From: Kiritimatiellales bacterium
GTDB lineage: Bacteria > Verrucomicrobiota > Kiritimatiellia > Kiritimatiellales > Tichowtungiaceae
DNA: 64,000 nt
Direction: 5' to 3'
Assembly (NCBI GenBank): GCA_041656295.1
Contig: JBBADV010000003.1
Span: 124,001 to 188,000 of the forward strand
Position 1 is the first letter of the stretch; each line of letters begins with the position of its first letter. The notes below the pieces were generated by a model. It was not told where the DNA came from. It saw nothing but the letters and a program-made list of their open reading frames with translations, and did no database searches. Both the position numbers and the translations under genes were made by a program. This document shows, piece by piece, positions 7,218 through 15,467 of the stretch.

Positions 7218-9827
7218 TTATTCTTTAATTTTAAAAACGAGGTTGTCGTTTTTAAGATCGGCGCGGACGGTATGGCCGTCGGTAATTTCGCCGGAGATCA
7301 GGCTGCGCGCGAGCTGCGTTTCAAAGTGGCGCTGAATGAAACGCCTGAGCGGGCGCGCGCCGTACACCGGATCGAATCCTTCTTTGACGATGTACTGTTT
7401 CGCGTTGTCGCTGACCTCCAGCTGAATGTCGCGCGCCGCCAGGCGGCCGCGCAGATCGTCCAGCATCAGTTCAACAATCGAGCCGATTTCTGTTTCGGTG
7501 AGCGGCTTGAACAGCACGGTATCGTCGAGCCGGTTGAGAAATTCCGGACGGAAGCTGCTTTTCAGCAGCTCCATCACCTGATCGCGCGTTTTTTCGTCGA
7601 TGCCGCCCCGGTCATCAATGCCGTCCAGCAGCAGTGTCGAGCCGATATTGCTGGTCATGATGATAATTGTATTTTTAAAACTGACGGTATGGCCCTGTGA
7701 ATCGGTCAGCCGTCCGTCGTCAAAAATTTGCAGCAGAATGTTGAACACATCCGGATGCGCTTTTTCAATCTCATCGAGTAGAACGACGGAATAGGGGTTG
7801 CGCCGCACCGCTTCGGTGAGCTGTCCGCCCTCTTCATACCCGACGTAGCCGGGCGGCGCGCCGACGAGCCGCGACACAGTATGTTTTTCCATATATTCGC
7901 TCATATCCACGCGCACCATGTGCTCTTCGCTGTCGAACAGCTCAAACGCGAGCGTGCGCGCCAGTTCGGTTTTACCGACGCCGGTCGGACCGAGAAACAG
8001 AAACGCGCCGATCGGACGGTTTGGATTATTAATGCCGGCGCGCGCGCGCAGTACGGCATCCGCCACCACATCCACCGCCTCATCCTGACCGATCACGCGT
8101 TTGTGCAGATCGCCGGCGAGCTGCAGCAGTTTTTCACGCTCGCCCTCGAGCAGTTTCGTCAGCGGAATACCAGTCCACCGCGAGACGACCTCCGCAATTT
8201 CCTCTTCGGTGACCTCTTCGCGCAACAGACTTTTTTCGCTGTCCACCGCGTGCAGTTTTTCCTCAAGCTCTTTCAACTGCGCCTCAAGCTGCGGGATGGT
8301 TCCATGCCGCAGTTTTGCCACGCGCTCCAGATCGTATGCGCGTTCCGCTTCCGCGCTTTCGCGCCGCGCAAGATCGAGCGCTTCGCGCAGATCGCGCACG
8401 CGCTGAATGCCGCTCTTTTCATTTTCCCACTGCGTGCGCAGCGTTTGTTCTTCGGTCTTCAGCTCCGCCAGCTCTTTCTGCAGATGCTCCAGCCGCTCCT
8501 GACTCGCTTTATCCTTCTCTTTTTTCAGCGCCGTTTCTTCAATTTCAAGGCGCATCACTTTACGCGTAATTTCATCCAGCTCCGCCGGCAGCGAATCAAT
8601 TTCGGTGCGGATCGACGCACACGCCTCGTCCATCAGGTCGATCGCTTTATCCGGCAGAAACCGCTCCGTGATGTAGCGGTCCGACAGCGTCGCCGCCGCC
8701 ACCAGCGCGGTGTCCTTAATATGCACGCCGTGATGAACTTCAAACCGTTCGCGCAATCCGCGCAGAATTGAAATCGTATCTTCCACGCTCGGCATCTCCA
8801 CCAGCACCGGCTGAAAGCGGCGTTCGAGCGCCGCGTCTTTTTCAATATATTTCCGGTGCTCATCGAGCGTCGTCGCGCCGATACAATGCAGTTCGCCGCG
8901 TGCCAGCATCGGCTTCAGCATATTGCCGGCATCCGTCGAACCCTCCGTTCTGCCGGCGCCGACAATCGTATGCAGCTCGTCGATGAAGAGAATAATCCGG
9001 CCTTCCGCCGATTTAATTTCATTCAGCACCGCTTTTAAACGCTCTTCAAATTCTCCGCGATATTTGGCGCCCGCCATCAGCGAGGTCATATCGAGTGCAA
9101 AAATCGTCTTATTTTTCAGCCCCTCCGGCACATCTCCGCGCAGAATCCGGTGCGCTAGACCCTCCACAATCGCCGTTTTTCCGACGCCCGGTTCGCCGAT
9201 CAGCACCGGATTGTTTTTCGTCTTGCGCGAAAGGATGCGAATCACCGACCGGATCTCCGCATCGCGCCCGATCACCGGATCCAGTTTGCCGGCGCGCGCC
9301 AGCTCCACCAAATCCTGACCGTATTTTTTCAGCGCATCATACGCGCCTTCCGGATTGTCCGACGTCACGCGCTGATTCCCGCGCACCGTTTTCAGGGCGT
9401 CGAAAATCCGGTTTTTCGTTACGCTCAACTCGTCGAGAATTTTACCGGCCGGCGTTTTCGTTTTTTCATCCGCAAACGCCAGCAGCAGATGTTCGACCGA
9501 AATAAACTCATCGCCGAGCTGCTGCATCGCCTTCTGCGCTTTTACCATCAGCTCATTAAGCCGCTGCGTCACATAAATTTTGCCCGACTCCGTGCCCGGA
9601 CCGGAAACTGCCGGAATTTTTTGCAGCTCCTGCTCCAGCCGCGCCAGCGCCGTCGGCGTGGAGATATCCATCCGTTCAAAAAGCTGCGGTGCCAGACCCT
9701 CCTCTTGCCGGAGCAGGGCGAGCAGCAGATGTTCGCCGTCCACCTGCTGATGTCCATGTTCGGCGGCCAGCGACTGCGCCGTTTGAAACGCCTCACGAAC
9801 CTTTTGTGTCATTTTATTAAAATCCAT
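7218..9827 (-). CDS. clpB: ATP-dependent chaperone ClpB
   Basis: Hexameric Hsp100 disaggregase that extracts aggregated proteins together with DnaK. At 869 aa it has normal length. The order is: N-domain (1-150, DGEHLLLALLRQEEG); AAA-1 with Walker A GEPGVGKT and Walker B IILFIDELHT; a long coiled-coil M-domain (about 400-540), which separates ClpB from ClpA/ClpC; and AAA-2 with GPTGVGKTELA and VVLLDEIEKAHPDV. A strong Shine-Dalgarno (AGAAGGAG) precedes the ATG. The 257 bp upstream (9828-10084) are AT-rich; neither CIRCE (TTAGCACTC-N9-GAGTGCTAA) nor a clear sigma-32 promoter is visible. Confidence 0.98.
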   Translation of the reverse strand: MDFNKMTQKVREAFQTAQSLAAEHGHQQVDGEHLLLALLRQEEGLAPQLFERMDISTPTALARLEQELQKIPAVSGPGTESGKIYVTQRLNELMVKAQKAMQQLGDEFISVEHLLLAFADEKTKTPAGKILDELSVTKNRIFDALKTVRGNQRVTSDNPEGAYDALKKYGQDLVELARAGKLDPVIGRDAEIRSVIRILSRKTKNNPVLIGEPGVGKTAIVEGLAHRILRGDVPEGLKNKTIFALDMTSLMAGAKYRGEFEERLKAVLNEIKSAEGRIILFIDELHTIVGAGRTEGSTDAGNMLKPMLARGELHCIGATTLDEHRKYIEKDAALERRFQPVLVEMPSVEDTISILRGLRERFEVHHGVHIKDTALVAAATLSDRYITERFLPDKAIDLMDEACASIRTEIDSLPAELDEITRKVMRLEIEETALKKEKDKASQERLEHLQKELAELKTEEQTLRTQWENEKSGIQRVRDLREALDLARRESAEAERAYDLERVAKLRHGTIPQLEAQLKELEEKLHAVDSEKSLLREEVTEEEIAEVVSRWTGIPLTKLLEGEREKLLQLAGDLHKRVIGQDEAVDVVADAVLRARAGINNPNRPIGAFLFLGPTGVGKTELARTLAFELFDSEEHMVRVDMSEYMEKHTVSRLVGAPPGYVGYEEGGQLTEAVRRNPYSVVLLDEIEKAHPDVFNILLQIFDDGRLTDSQGHTVSFKNTIIIMTSNIGSTLLLDGIDDRGGIDEKTRDQVMELLKSSFRPEFLNRLDDTVLFKPLTETEIGSIVELMLDDLRGRLAARDIQLEVSDNAKQYIVKEGFDPVYGARPLRRFIQRHFETQLARSLISGEITDGHTVRADLKNDNLVFKIKE

Positions 9828-10084
9828 AACAAACTCCTTCTCTTTGCAATCTCTAGAAGCAGGATTCGTACCATATATTAATATAGCATCTAATCAGTTT
9901 TTAATGAATAGATTACAATAAAAATGATTTACGGTAAAACAGATATGCGCCGGAATGTCTCATCGGATGCCCGTTTTTGAGAGTCGTCATACAACTCGCG
10001 GTTCAGCGGATTATTAATAGATATAATGATTTTTAGAGCAGTTCCGGTTTAATTTATCGCGCCAGAACTACACGCCCGGTTAAT

Positions 10085-10699
10085 TTACATTTCGAACCGA
10101 TTTTCATACATGCGCTCTTTTATGAATTTTCCGAGTGTGATGCGGTGGACTTTTAGTTTACGGGCAATCTTTGATGTCGAATAACCGCGTTTTAATAATC
10201 TGTCAATTTGTTCCTCCCGTCCAGTGAGTTTTACCTTGGTGCTCTTTCGCCCTTTTGGCCGACCAAGTATGACGCCTTCAGATCGTCGTCGGGCAAGTGC
10301 CTCTTTTGTTCGTTGTGAAATCAGGTTGCGCTCAATCTCGGCGGAGATACCAAAAGCAAATGCTAATACTTTTGAACTGATATCTGCACCAAGACGATAA
10401 TTGTCCTTTATCGTCCAAACCTGTACATCACGTTTCAGACATTGATTCAGGATATCCATTATCATGAGCAGGCTGCGTCCAAGGCGTGAAAGTTCAGCGC
10501 AGATGAGAATGTCGTCCTTCTGCAACTTGGCCAGTACACTGCCGAGTTTCCGCTTTTCAGGTTCCTTTGTCCCTGAAATGGTCTCCTCGATCCAATGCTC
10601 AATCACGATGTTTTTGCGTTCGCAAAAGCAATTGATTTCGTAACGCTGGTTCTCAACAGTTTGTTTATCGGTGCTGACGCGGATGTATCCGTAGTTCAT
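10085..10699 (-). CDS. Serine recombinase / DNA invertase (Pin/Hin type)
   Basis: A 204-aa small serine recombinase. The catalytic N-terminus is GYIRVSTDKQ with nucleophile Ser9. It has the Arg-containing ELSRLGRSLL block, the E-helix FGISAEIERNLISQRT, and a C-terminal helix-turn-helix (about 160-195, STSKIARKLKVHRITLGKF). The length fits Hin/Gin/Pin invertases rather than large phage integrases. Its start lies 44 bp from a 24-bp sequence that recurs inverted at 11984-12007, inside the adjacent methyltransferase gene. It is therefore the obvious candidate to invert that segment. The DNA is more AT-rich than the flanking housekeeping genes. Confidence 0.93.
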   Translation of the reverse strand: MNYGYIRVSTDKQTVENQRYEINCFCERKNIVIEHWIEETISGTKEPEKRKLGSVLAKLQKDDILICAELSRLGRSLLMIMDILNQCLKRDVQVWTIKDNYRLGADISSKVLAFAFGISAEIERNLISQRTKEALARRRSEGVILGRPKGRKSTKVKLTGREEQIDRLLKRGYSTSKIARKLKVHRITLGKFIKERMYENRFEM

Positions 10700-10743
10700 A
10701 ATATCACTTTCTGTTTAATTGAACGAAGAAGGATATTAAAAAA

Positions 10744-10767
10744 GAGCCTTTTTGTGCGACACAATGC
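10744..10767 (+). repeat. Inversion site, left copy (24-bp inverted repeat)
   Basis: A 24-bp sequence starting GAGCCTTTTTG and ending CGACACAATGC. It is identical to the reverse complement of 11984-12007. Inside it is a small dyad, TTGTG-CGA-CACAA, as expected for a recombinase crossover site. Flanking bases diverge at once on the inner side. Confidence 0.85.
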
Positions 10768-11602
10768 TACACCTTGCCGATTCGGGACTTCTGCAAGCTG
10801 GGTAGTCCTTTCACTGATTGAGCGCAGTATAAAGGAAAAGATTGAAAAAATCGGTGTCCCTTTAAAAGAGTGGGACATCTCCATCAACTATGGGATCAAA
10901 ACAGGGTTTAACGAAGCTTTCATCATAACCGAGCAAAAGCGCATAGAGATTCTTGCCAATTGCGCCAATGCGGCCGAGCGCAGACGGACTGATGAATTAA
11001 TTAGACCGATTTTGCGCGGCAGAGATATCAAACGCTATGCCCACGAGTGGGCTGGGCTATATTTGATTGCCACTCACAACGGTATTCCTGATAAAGGCAT
11101 TCCTAAAATTGACATTGAAAAATATCAAGCAGTGAAAACTCACCTTAACTCCTATTGGGCTCAAATTGAAAATCGATCCGACCAAGGAGACACCCCATAT
11201 AATCTGCGCAGTTGTGCTTATATGGAGGATTTTTCTAAACCTAAAATTGTGTGGTCTGATATTGCAACTGAGCCTTCATTTTCCTTCGTAGCTGATCAGA
11301 TGTTTTTTAATAATACTTGTTACATAATGACTAGAGCCCCTACCTGGGTGCTTGGATTTTTAAACTCTACAGTTATGAAATGGTACTTTCCAAAGATAGC
11401 CACTGATCTCGGTGAAAAAGGTACCAGATATTTCAAGCAGTTTGTTGAAATACTTCCAGTACCAGAGTTAACCTTGCCACATATAAATATTATAAATGAT
11501 TTATTATTGAGGCAAAGTTATACCGAAATAGACGCTGTTCTGTACAGTTTTTTCGGGTTTGATGACAAAGAGATCCAGTCAATTAAAACTTGTTGTCTAT
11601 AG
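10745..11602 (+). CDS. Silent alternate C-terminal specificity cassette of the methyltransferase
   Basis: About 285 codons open in the frame used by the methyltransferase across the 24-bp repeat, beginning SLFVRHNATPCRF. It has no convincing start of its own: the upstream part of the open frame is antisense to the recombinase. It resembles the C-terminus of the adjacent gene (SLIERSIKEKIEKIGVPLK versus SPIERSIKEKIERIGTPLK; GFNEAFII versus GCNEAFII). It then continues as a typical Eco57I/TaqI-type target-recognition domain (ELIRPILRGRDIKRY, PKIVWSDIA, APTWVLGFLNS, FKQFVEILPVP). It is convergent with the expressed cassette, with two bases between the stops. Inversion between the 24-bp repeats would fuse it in frame to the methyltransferase body. 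Confidence 0.8.
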   Translation, partial: SLFVRHNATPCRFGTSASWVVLSLIERSIKEKIEKIGVPLKEWDISINYGIKTGFNEAFIITEQKRIEILANCANAAERRRTDELIRPILRGRDIKRYAHEWAGLYLIATHNGIPDKGIPKIDIEKYQAVKTHLNSYWAQIENRSDQGDTPYNLRSCAYMEDFSKPKIVWSDIATEPSFSFVADQMFFNNTCYIMTRAPTWVLGFLNSTVMKWYFPKIATDLGEKGTRYFKQFVEILPVPELTLPHINIINDLLLRQSYTEIDAVLYSFFGFDDKEIQSIKTCCL

Positions 11603-11604
11603 TT

Positions 11605-13797
11605 TTAATTTGTTTCTAAAGAAACTTGCTCCTCATTAGTAAGGTTGTAAAAATTAGCAAACACTTTATTGATAGCACTATGGTTTTTGTTGCGAACTAA
11701 AAGAGTTATTTCTTTAAAAAGCATGGCATCAACTGGTATGTGAATGTGATTTAGAAAATCTGGTCGTATAATTTCAGCAGATTTTGGGTCTTCTGCTATA
11801 AGTTGCTGTCGCTTGGCTTCATCGATAATGAATGCCTCGTTGCATCCCGTTAGAATGCCACGATATATTTTCACATCCCAATCTTTCAGTGGCGTTCCGA
11901 TACGCTCAATTTTCTCTTTGATACTCCGCTCAATTGGCGACAAAATGACCCAGCTAGAATCCCCCTTAAAACAACATTTTTCGGCATTGTGTCGCACAAA
12001 AAGGCTCAAATTTTCACGACAATCATCGGTGGCAATAACAGCGCTAGTTGGGAGGGTATCTTGCTCCTGTGTTGTTTTCTCCAGAAGAAGGATATTTGTG
12101 TCCACGGTGGCAGAGTCGAATATCTTTTGTCCGGCGAAATCGATTAGGGTTTTGGCATGCGTTTTTTGCGAGAAGAACTGACGCAGACTCGCCCCGTATC
12201 CCGCGCGCATCCATTTGTTGGATGTTATATAGCAAAGATGTCCGCCTTTCCGAAGGAATTGGTATCCACGTTCGTAAAAGAGGGTGTATATATCACCGGT
12301 GCGTTCAAATGTCTCAAAACCGAGGTCTTTGTATTGGTTTGCCAGAGCACCGCCGTTGTTTTGCAGTTGGACATACGGCGGGTTGCCGATAACGATGTCA
12401 AAACCGTCTTTGACGTCGAACATCCATTCGGGGTCGAAGAAGGCGGAGGTGGCGTTTTGGTCGTAAGGATCCCAGGCGGCAAGTTGGCGGGCATCTTCAG
12501 GGGCGAAAAGGTCGTTCTCTGAGAGAAGCACAAAGAGGCGGGCACGAAGCTCGGCATCGCGCTTGCGGAGTTTCTTCTTTTGCGAGGTGTGGCGGGCGGA
12601 GAAGTGATCATGGCGGACTTGGCTCAGTTCCTTCTTCACGTTTTCGATCTCGGCGTTGTCGAATAGGGTGGCAACGGCCTGCTTTTTTTTACCGACCAAC
12701 GTGTTGGCGCAGACGAAGTTGTTTTCGAGGTTGGGTAACGGCGGTGTCTGCCCGTCGGGCCAGTCGCAGACAAGGGAGATGAAGAAGCGGAGCTTGGCGA
12801 TCTGGACAGCGATAGGCTGGATGTCCACGCCGTAGATACAGTTTTCAATGAGGCGCAGCTTGGTGGCGTAACGCTCGGCAGGCTTGGGGCCAAGGATTTC
12901 GAGCAGCCGAGTGAGGATGCCCATCGGGAAGGCACCGGAGCCGCAAGCGGGGTCGAGAATTTTGAGGGAGAAGAGTTTTTCGCGTGCAGAGGCAGAAGCA
13001 AGGGATGCTTCACTATGGACGCTGGCACCTTTGTCCCCATTTTCTCCTGTCTTCTTATCTTTATTCGGGAGCCTTTCTCCCAATGCGGCGGCAATAGCGG
13101 CTTCGGCCATGTAATCAACGATCTCGCGCGGTGTGTAGAAAGAACCGGTCTGTTTGCGGGCGGTCGCGCCGGTCTCGGGGTTGTAGGAGGCGAGGAGGTT
13201 CTCAAAGACTTTGCCGAGCAGCTCGGGGTCGAGCGCAACTTCCTGATCGAGCGGGGTGTTCTCCTCGACAGTGAAGTTGTAGCGGTTGAGGAGAGGGAAG
13301 AGCCCTCTCTGCGGGTCGAAGAAGAGCGTATCGGGGACGGCGAGGAGCGGTTCGTTCTCCTTGCGGTTGGAGAAGCAGTCAAGACGCCGGACGCTGGCTC
13401 GGTCCTCGCGGTTTTTGTCGAGACATTCAAAAAGACCACCGTTGAGGAAGGGGATGGCGGCACAGGTGTTGATGAATTGGTCGGCCATGCCGGGCCTGAA
13501 GAAGCGTTTGTAGCGGTAGCCTTCAACGCCGATCACTTGATAGTTACGGTTGTCGTTGATGAAAGCGCGCCGTGCTTCATTGGGGTCGAGGTTGAGCGTG
13601 GCGAAAAAGAGGTTCTGCAGGATGGCTTTGTAATAGGTGGAGCCGGTCACGTCGGTATAGTTGAGCCAGTGGTCGGCCTGCGCCTTGTCGAAAAATTCGA
13701 TGGGGATGATGTTTTTCTGTTTAAGAAACCAGCAGAAGAGGAGGCGGGAGATGAGGCGGATGGTCTGGCTCGGCGTTGCGCCGGGAATCGTCGGCAA
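11605..13797 (-). CDS. Eco57I-type adenine-specific DNA methyltransferase, main part (N-terminus in another frame)
   Basis: Putative N6-adenine methyltransferase of an Eco57I/type IIG-like modification system. It has TGSFYTPREIVDYMAE, SAM motif I LDPACGSGAFPMG and catalytic motif IV DIVIGNPPYVQLQ, then TSNKWMRAGYG. The open frame begins at a TTG (13797) inside the family's conserved region (TPSQTIRLISRLLFCWFLK). The real N-terminus lies in the other frame at 13721-14377, so one frameshift separates them. The 24-bp inversion repeat is at 11984-12007. The segment after it is only about 134 residues and jumps from SAEIIRP straight to a C-terminal-looking tail, which suggests that the specificity domain now expressed is truncated compared with the silent cassette. 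Confidence 0.85.
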   Translation of the reverse strand: MPTIPGATPSQTIRLISRLLFCWFLKQKNIIPIEFFDKAQADHWLNYTDVTGSTYYKAILQNLFFATLNLDPNEARRAFINDNRNYQVIGVEGYRYKRFFRPGMADQFINTCAAIPFLNGGLFECLDKNREDRASVRRLDCFSNRKENEPLLAVPDTLFFDPQRGLFPLLNRYNFTVEENTPLDQEVALDPELLGKVFENLLASYNPETGATARKQTGSFYTPREIVDYMAEAAIAAALGERLPNKDKKTGENGDKGASVHSEASLASASAREKLFSLKILDPACGSGAFPMGILTRLLEILGPKPAERYATKLRLIENCIYGVDIQPIAVQIAKLRFFISLVCDWPDGQTPPLPNLENNFVCANTLVGKKKQAVATLFDNAEIENVKKELSQVRHDHFSARHTSQKKKLRKRDAELRARLFVLLSENDLFAPEDARQLAAWDPYDQNATSAFFDPEWMFDVKDGFDIVIGNPPYVQLQNNGGALANQYKDLGFETFERTGDIYTLFYERGYQFLRKGGHLCYITSNKWMRAGYGASLRQFFSQKTHAKTLIDFAGQKIFDSATVDTNILLLEKTTQEQDTLPTSAVIATDDCRENLSLFVRHNAEKCCFKGDSSWVILSPIERSIKEKIERIGTPLKDWDVKIYRGILTGCNEAFIIDEAKRQQLIAEDPKSAEIIRPDFLNHIHIPVDAMLFKEITLLVRNKNHSAINKVFANFYNLTNEEQVSLETN
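11984..12007 (-). repeat. Inversion site, right copy (24-bp inverted repeat)
   Basis: Exact reverse complement of 10744-10767, lying inside the methyltransferase coding sequence at ENLSLFVRHNAEK. The reading frame through the repeat is the same in both cassettes. The 1264-bp interval 10744-12007 is the predicted invertible unit. Confidence 0.85.
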
Positions 13798-14377
13798 TGA
13801 TGTCGGCAGGGAAGCGGACTTGCTTCAGGGCGCATTCGTACCAGGCGAAGAGTTCAGTGTAAAACTCTTTAGCAATGGCCTCAACAGCGAAGGCAGCGAG
13901 GATATTTTTGTGAGAAATACCGACGGTTTGGAGCATGATGAAGCGTTCGATGGCGGTGCGATATTGCTGGGCATCAGCGCCGAAGACATAAGTGAAACGT
14001 TTGGGGTGGGTGTCGACGTCTTTGATATCGCAGATGTAGGAGAAGCGCCAGCGGTTGGAACCGGTCTCGTGAAAGACGGCGATGGCGGAGTCAAAGCCGT
14101 GGTTACGCAAGAAGCGGTCGGCAAGGGCGCGCAGGCCTGATTTGCGGCGGAGGACGGAGCCGCTGGTGATATCGAAGCGAAAGGGGCCGACCTTGTAGTG
14201 GTCGGCGGTGGTAAACTCGCCTAACAGGCAGCCGTCGTCACCGTCCCTGCTGCCGAGCGGTTTGGGGTGCGTGTAGAGCGTATCCGCGCCGAAAAATTCG
14301 TGGAGGAAGGTTGTCCATTGTTCATTGTTAAACGAATTGGAGAAGAGTTGTTTGAGTTGGTCGGTGGTGTAGCTCAT
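13721..14377 (-). CDS. Eco57I-type methyltransferase, N-terminal part (frameshifted)
   Basis: The first 190 or so residues (MSYTTDQLKQLFSNSFN..., ITSGSVLRRKSGLRALADR, then EFYTELFAWYECALKQVRFP) are the conserved N-terminus of large Eco57I-type methylases. After FPADIIADD the frame runs into a proline-rich tail and stops. The next family block (ATPSQTIRLISRLLF) continues in the frame one base further on. A one-base change between about 13760 and 13800 would restore a single protein of about 925 aa. This is either a mutation or sequencing error, or less likely programmed frameshifting. The ATG is at 14375-14377. Confidence 0.8.
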   Translation of the reverse strand: MSYTTDQLKQLFSNSFNNEQWTTFLHEFFGADTLYTHPKPLGSRDGDDGCLLGEFTTADHYKVGPFRFDITSGSVLRRKSGLRALADRFLRNHGFDSAIAVFHETGSNRWRFSYICDIKDVDTHPKRFTYVFGADAQQYRTAIERFIMLQTVGISHKNILAAFAVEAIAKEFYTELFAWYECALKQVRFPADIIADDSRRNAEPDHPPHLPPPLLLVS

Positions 14378-14429
14378 AAAAAAACTTTCAGTTAGTACCT
14401 AATTCAATACCTATTTAAATGGGTAATAC

Positions 14430-15467
14430 CTAATTCAATTTTCGCCAGCGAGCGGAATGCCCGCGTCCCAGACATTCAACTTCCGTCCCTTTCAGGTGCT
14501 TCAACACTTTTCGGATCAAATCGAGACTGACGCCGGGGCATGCCTTTTGAAGGTCAGAGACACGGAATTCTTCAGTCTGCCGTTTGATGGCAGCTTCAAC
14601 AAAAGCGGTTTTCTCACCCCGTGGGGCAGTGATTGCTCCAGCGCGTTGCTCGAACTCGTCGTAGGCCTTTTTGATGATGAATAACAGATAGCCGATGTAT
14701 GGCCATGGGTCGTGCTTACCCTGATGCCATCTATGTGAGCTTTGTTCAAGGGTCTCGTAGTAGCGCTCTCTGTGCTCCTCGATGAGGCGTTCAAGGCTGA
14801 CGTAGCGTCCGACCTCAATGCCGGCAAGATAGCAAGTCTGGAGCAGGAGCAGCCTGGAGACGCGGCCGTTGCCATCGCGGAAGGGGTGGATGCAGAGGAA
14901 ATCGAGGTTGAAGGCTGCCAAAAGGATGAGAGCTGAAACGCCACGTTCTACGGAGAGGGTCTCCCAAAGTTCGATGCTCCGGCAAAGCTGGCTGGGCGTT
15001 TCGGATGGCGGGACGCTTTGAAAGCGAATGCGCCGTTCGCCATTGGGCAACAGTTCGATAATGTCTACTGGCTTCTCTTTGTACTTGCCTGCATCCCAGA
15101 TTTGGCCGCGACAGAGTTTGTGGAGTCGCATGATGTTGGTTTCTGAAAGGGGGAGGCGTGGTTCGGCATGTATGAGGTTAAGCGCGTCCCGATAGCCGGC
15201 GACCTCCTCCTCGTCGCGATCTTTCAGGGGTGGGTTGCCGAAAACGACGGTGCCAACACGGCTACGCTCGATTTGCACGCCTTCGATGCGGTTGGACGAG
15301 ATGGCGCTTTGAGCGATGGCATGTTCACGCAAGGTTTTGAGTCTTTGCGGAGATTGGCGGATGTAAAGTTCCTGAAGTCCCTGCGATTGCCCCAGGTCGG
15401 AGAGATACCAGGAGATATTCAATGGTATTTGCAGAGATCGGTTTTGCAGTAGTTCAAGAGTTTTCAT
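14430..15467 (-). CDS. Fic family protein 2
   Basis: A 345-aa Fic protein. Fic enzymes typically transfer AMP to target proteins. The catalytic motif HPFRDGNGRVSR matches HPFx(D/E)GNGRxxR, and the N-terminal inhibitory helix motif SNRIEG (S/TxxxEG) marks a class II, self-inhibited Fic. An N-terminal DUF4172-like region and a C-terminal winged-helix-like part (FRVSDLQKACPGVSLDLIRKVLKHL) flank the Fic core. Its ATG overlaps the stop of the upstream Fic gene by 4 bp (ATGA), so the two are translationally coupled. It lies between the helicase and the methyltransferase. The 52-bp spacer that follows contains two copies of TACCTAATTCAAT. Confidence 0.9.
   Translation of the reverse strand: MKTLELLQNRSLQIPLNISWYLSDLGQSQGLQELYIRQSPQRLKTLREHAIAQSAISSNRIEGVQIERSRVGTVVFGNPPLKDRDEEEVAGYRDALNLIHAEPRLPLSETNIMRLHKLCRGQIWDAGKYKEKPVDIIELLPNGERRIRFQSVPPSETPSQLCRSIELWETLSVERGVSALILLAAFNLDFLCIHPFRDGNGRVSRLLLLQTCYLAGIEVGRYVSLERLIEEHRERYYETLEQSSHRWHQGKHDPWPYIGYLLFIIKKAYDEFEQRAGAITAPRGEKTAFVEAAIKRQTEEFRVSDLQKACPGVSLDLIRKVLKHLKGTEVECLGRGHSARWRKLN

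Noticed and set aside
10595..10744. Treating the whole plus-strand frame 10595-11602 as one gene
   Set aside because: The first 50 codons are antisense to the recombinase and no start signal is seen; only the part from the 24-bp repeat onward resembles a protein family.
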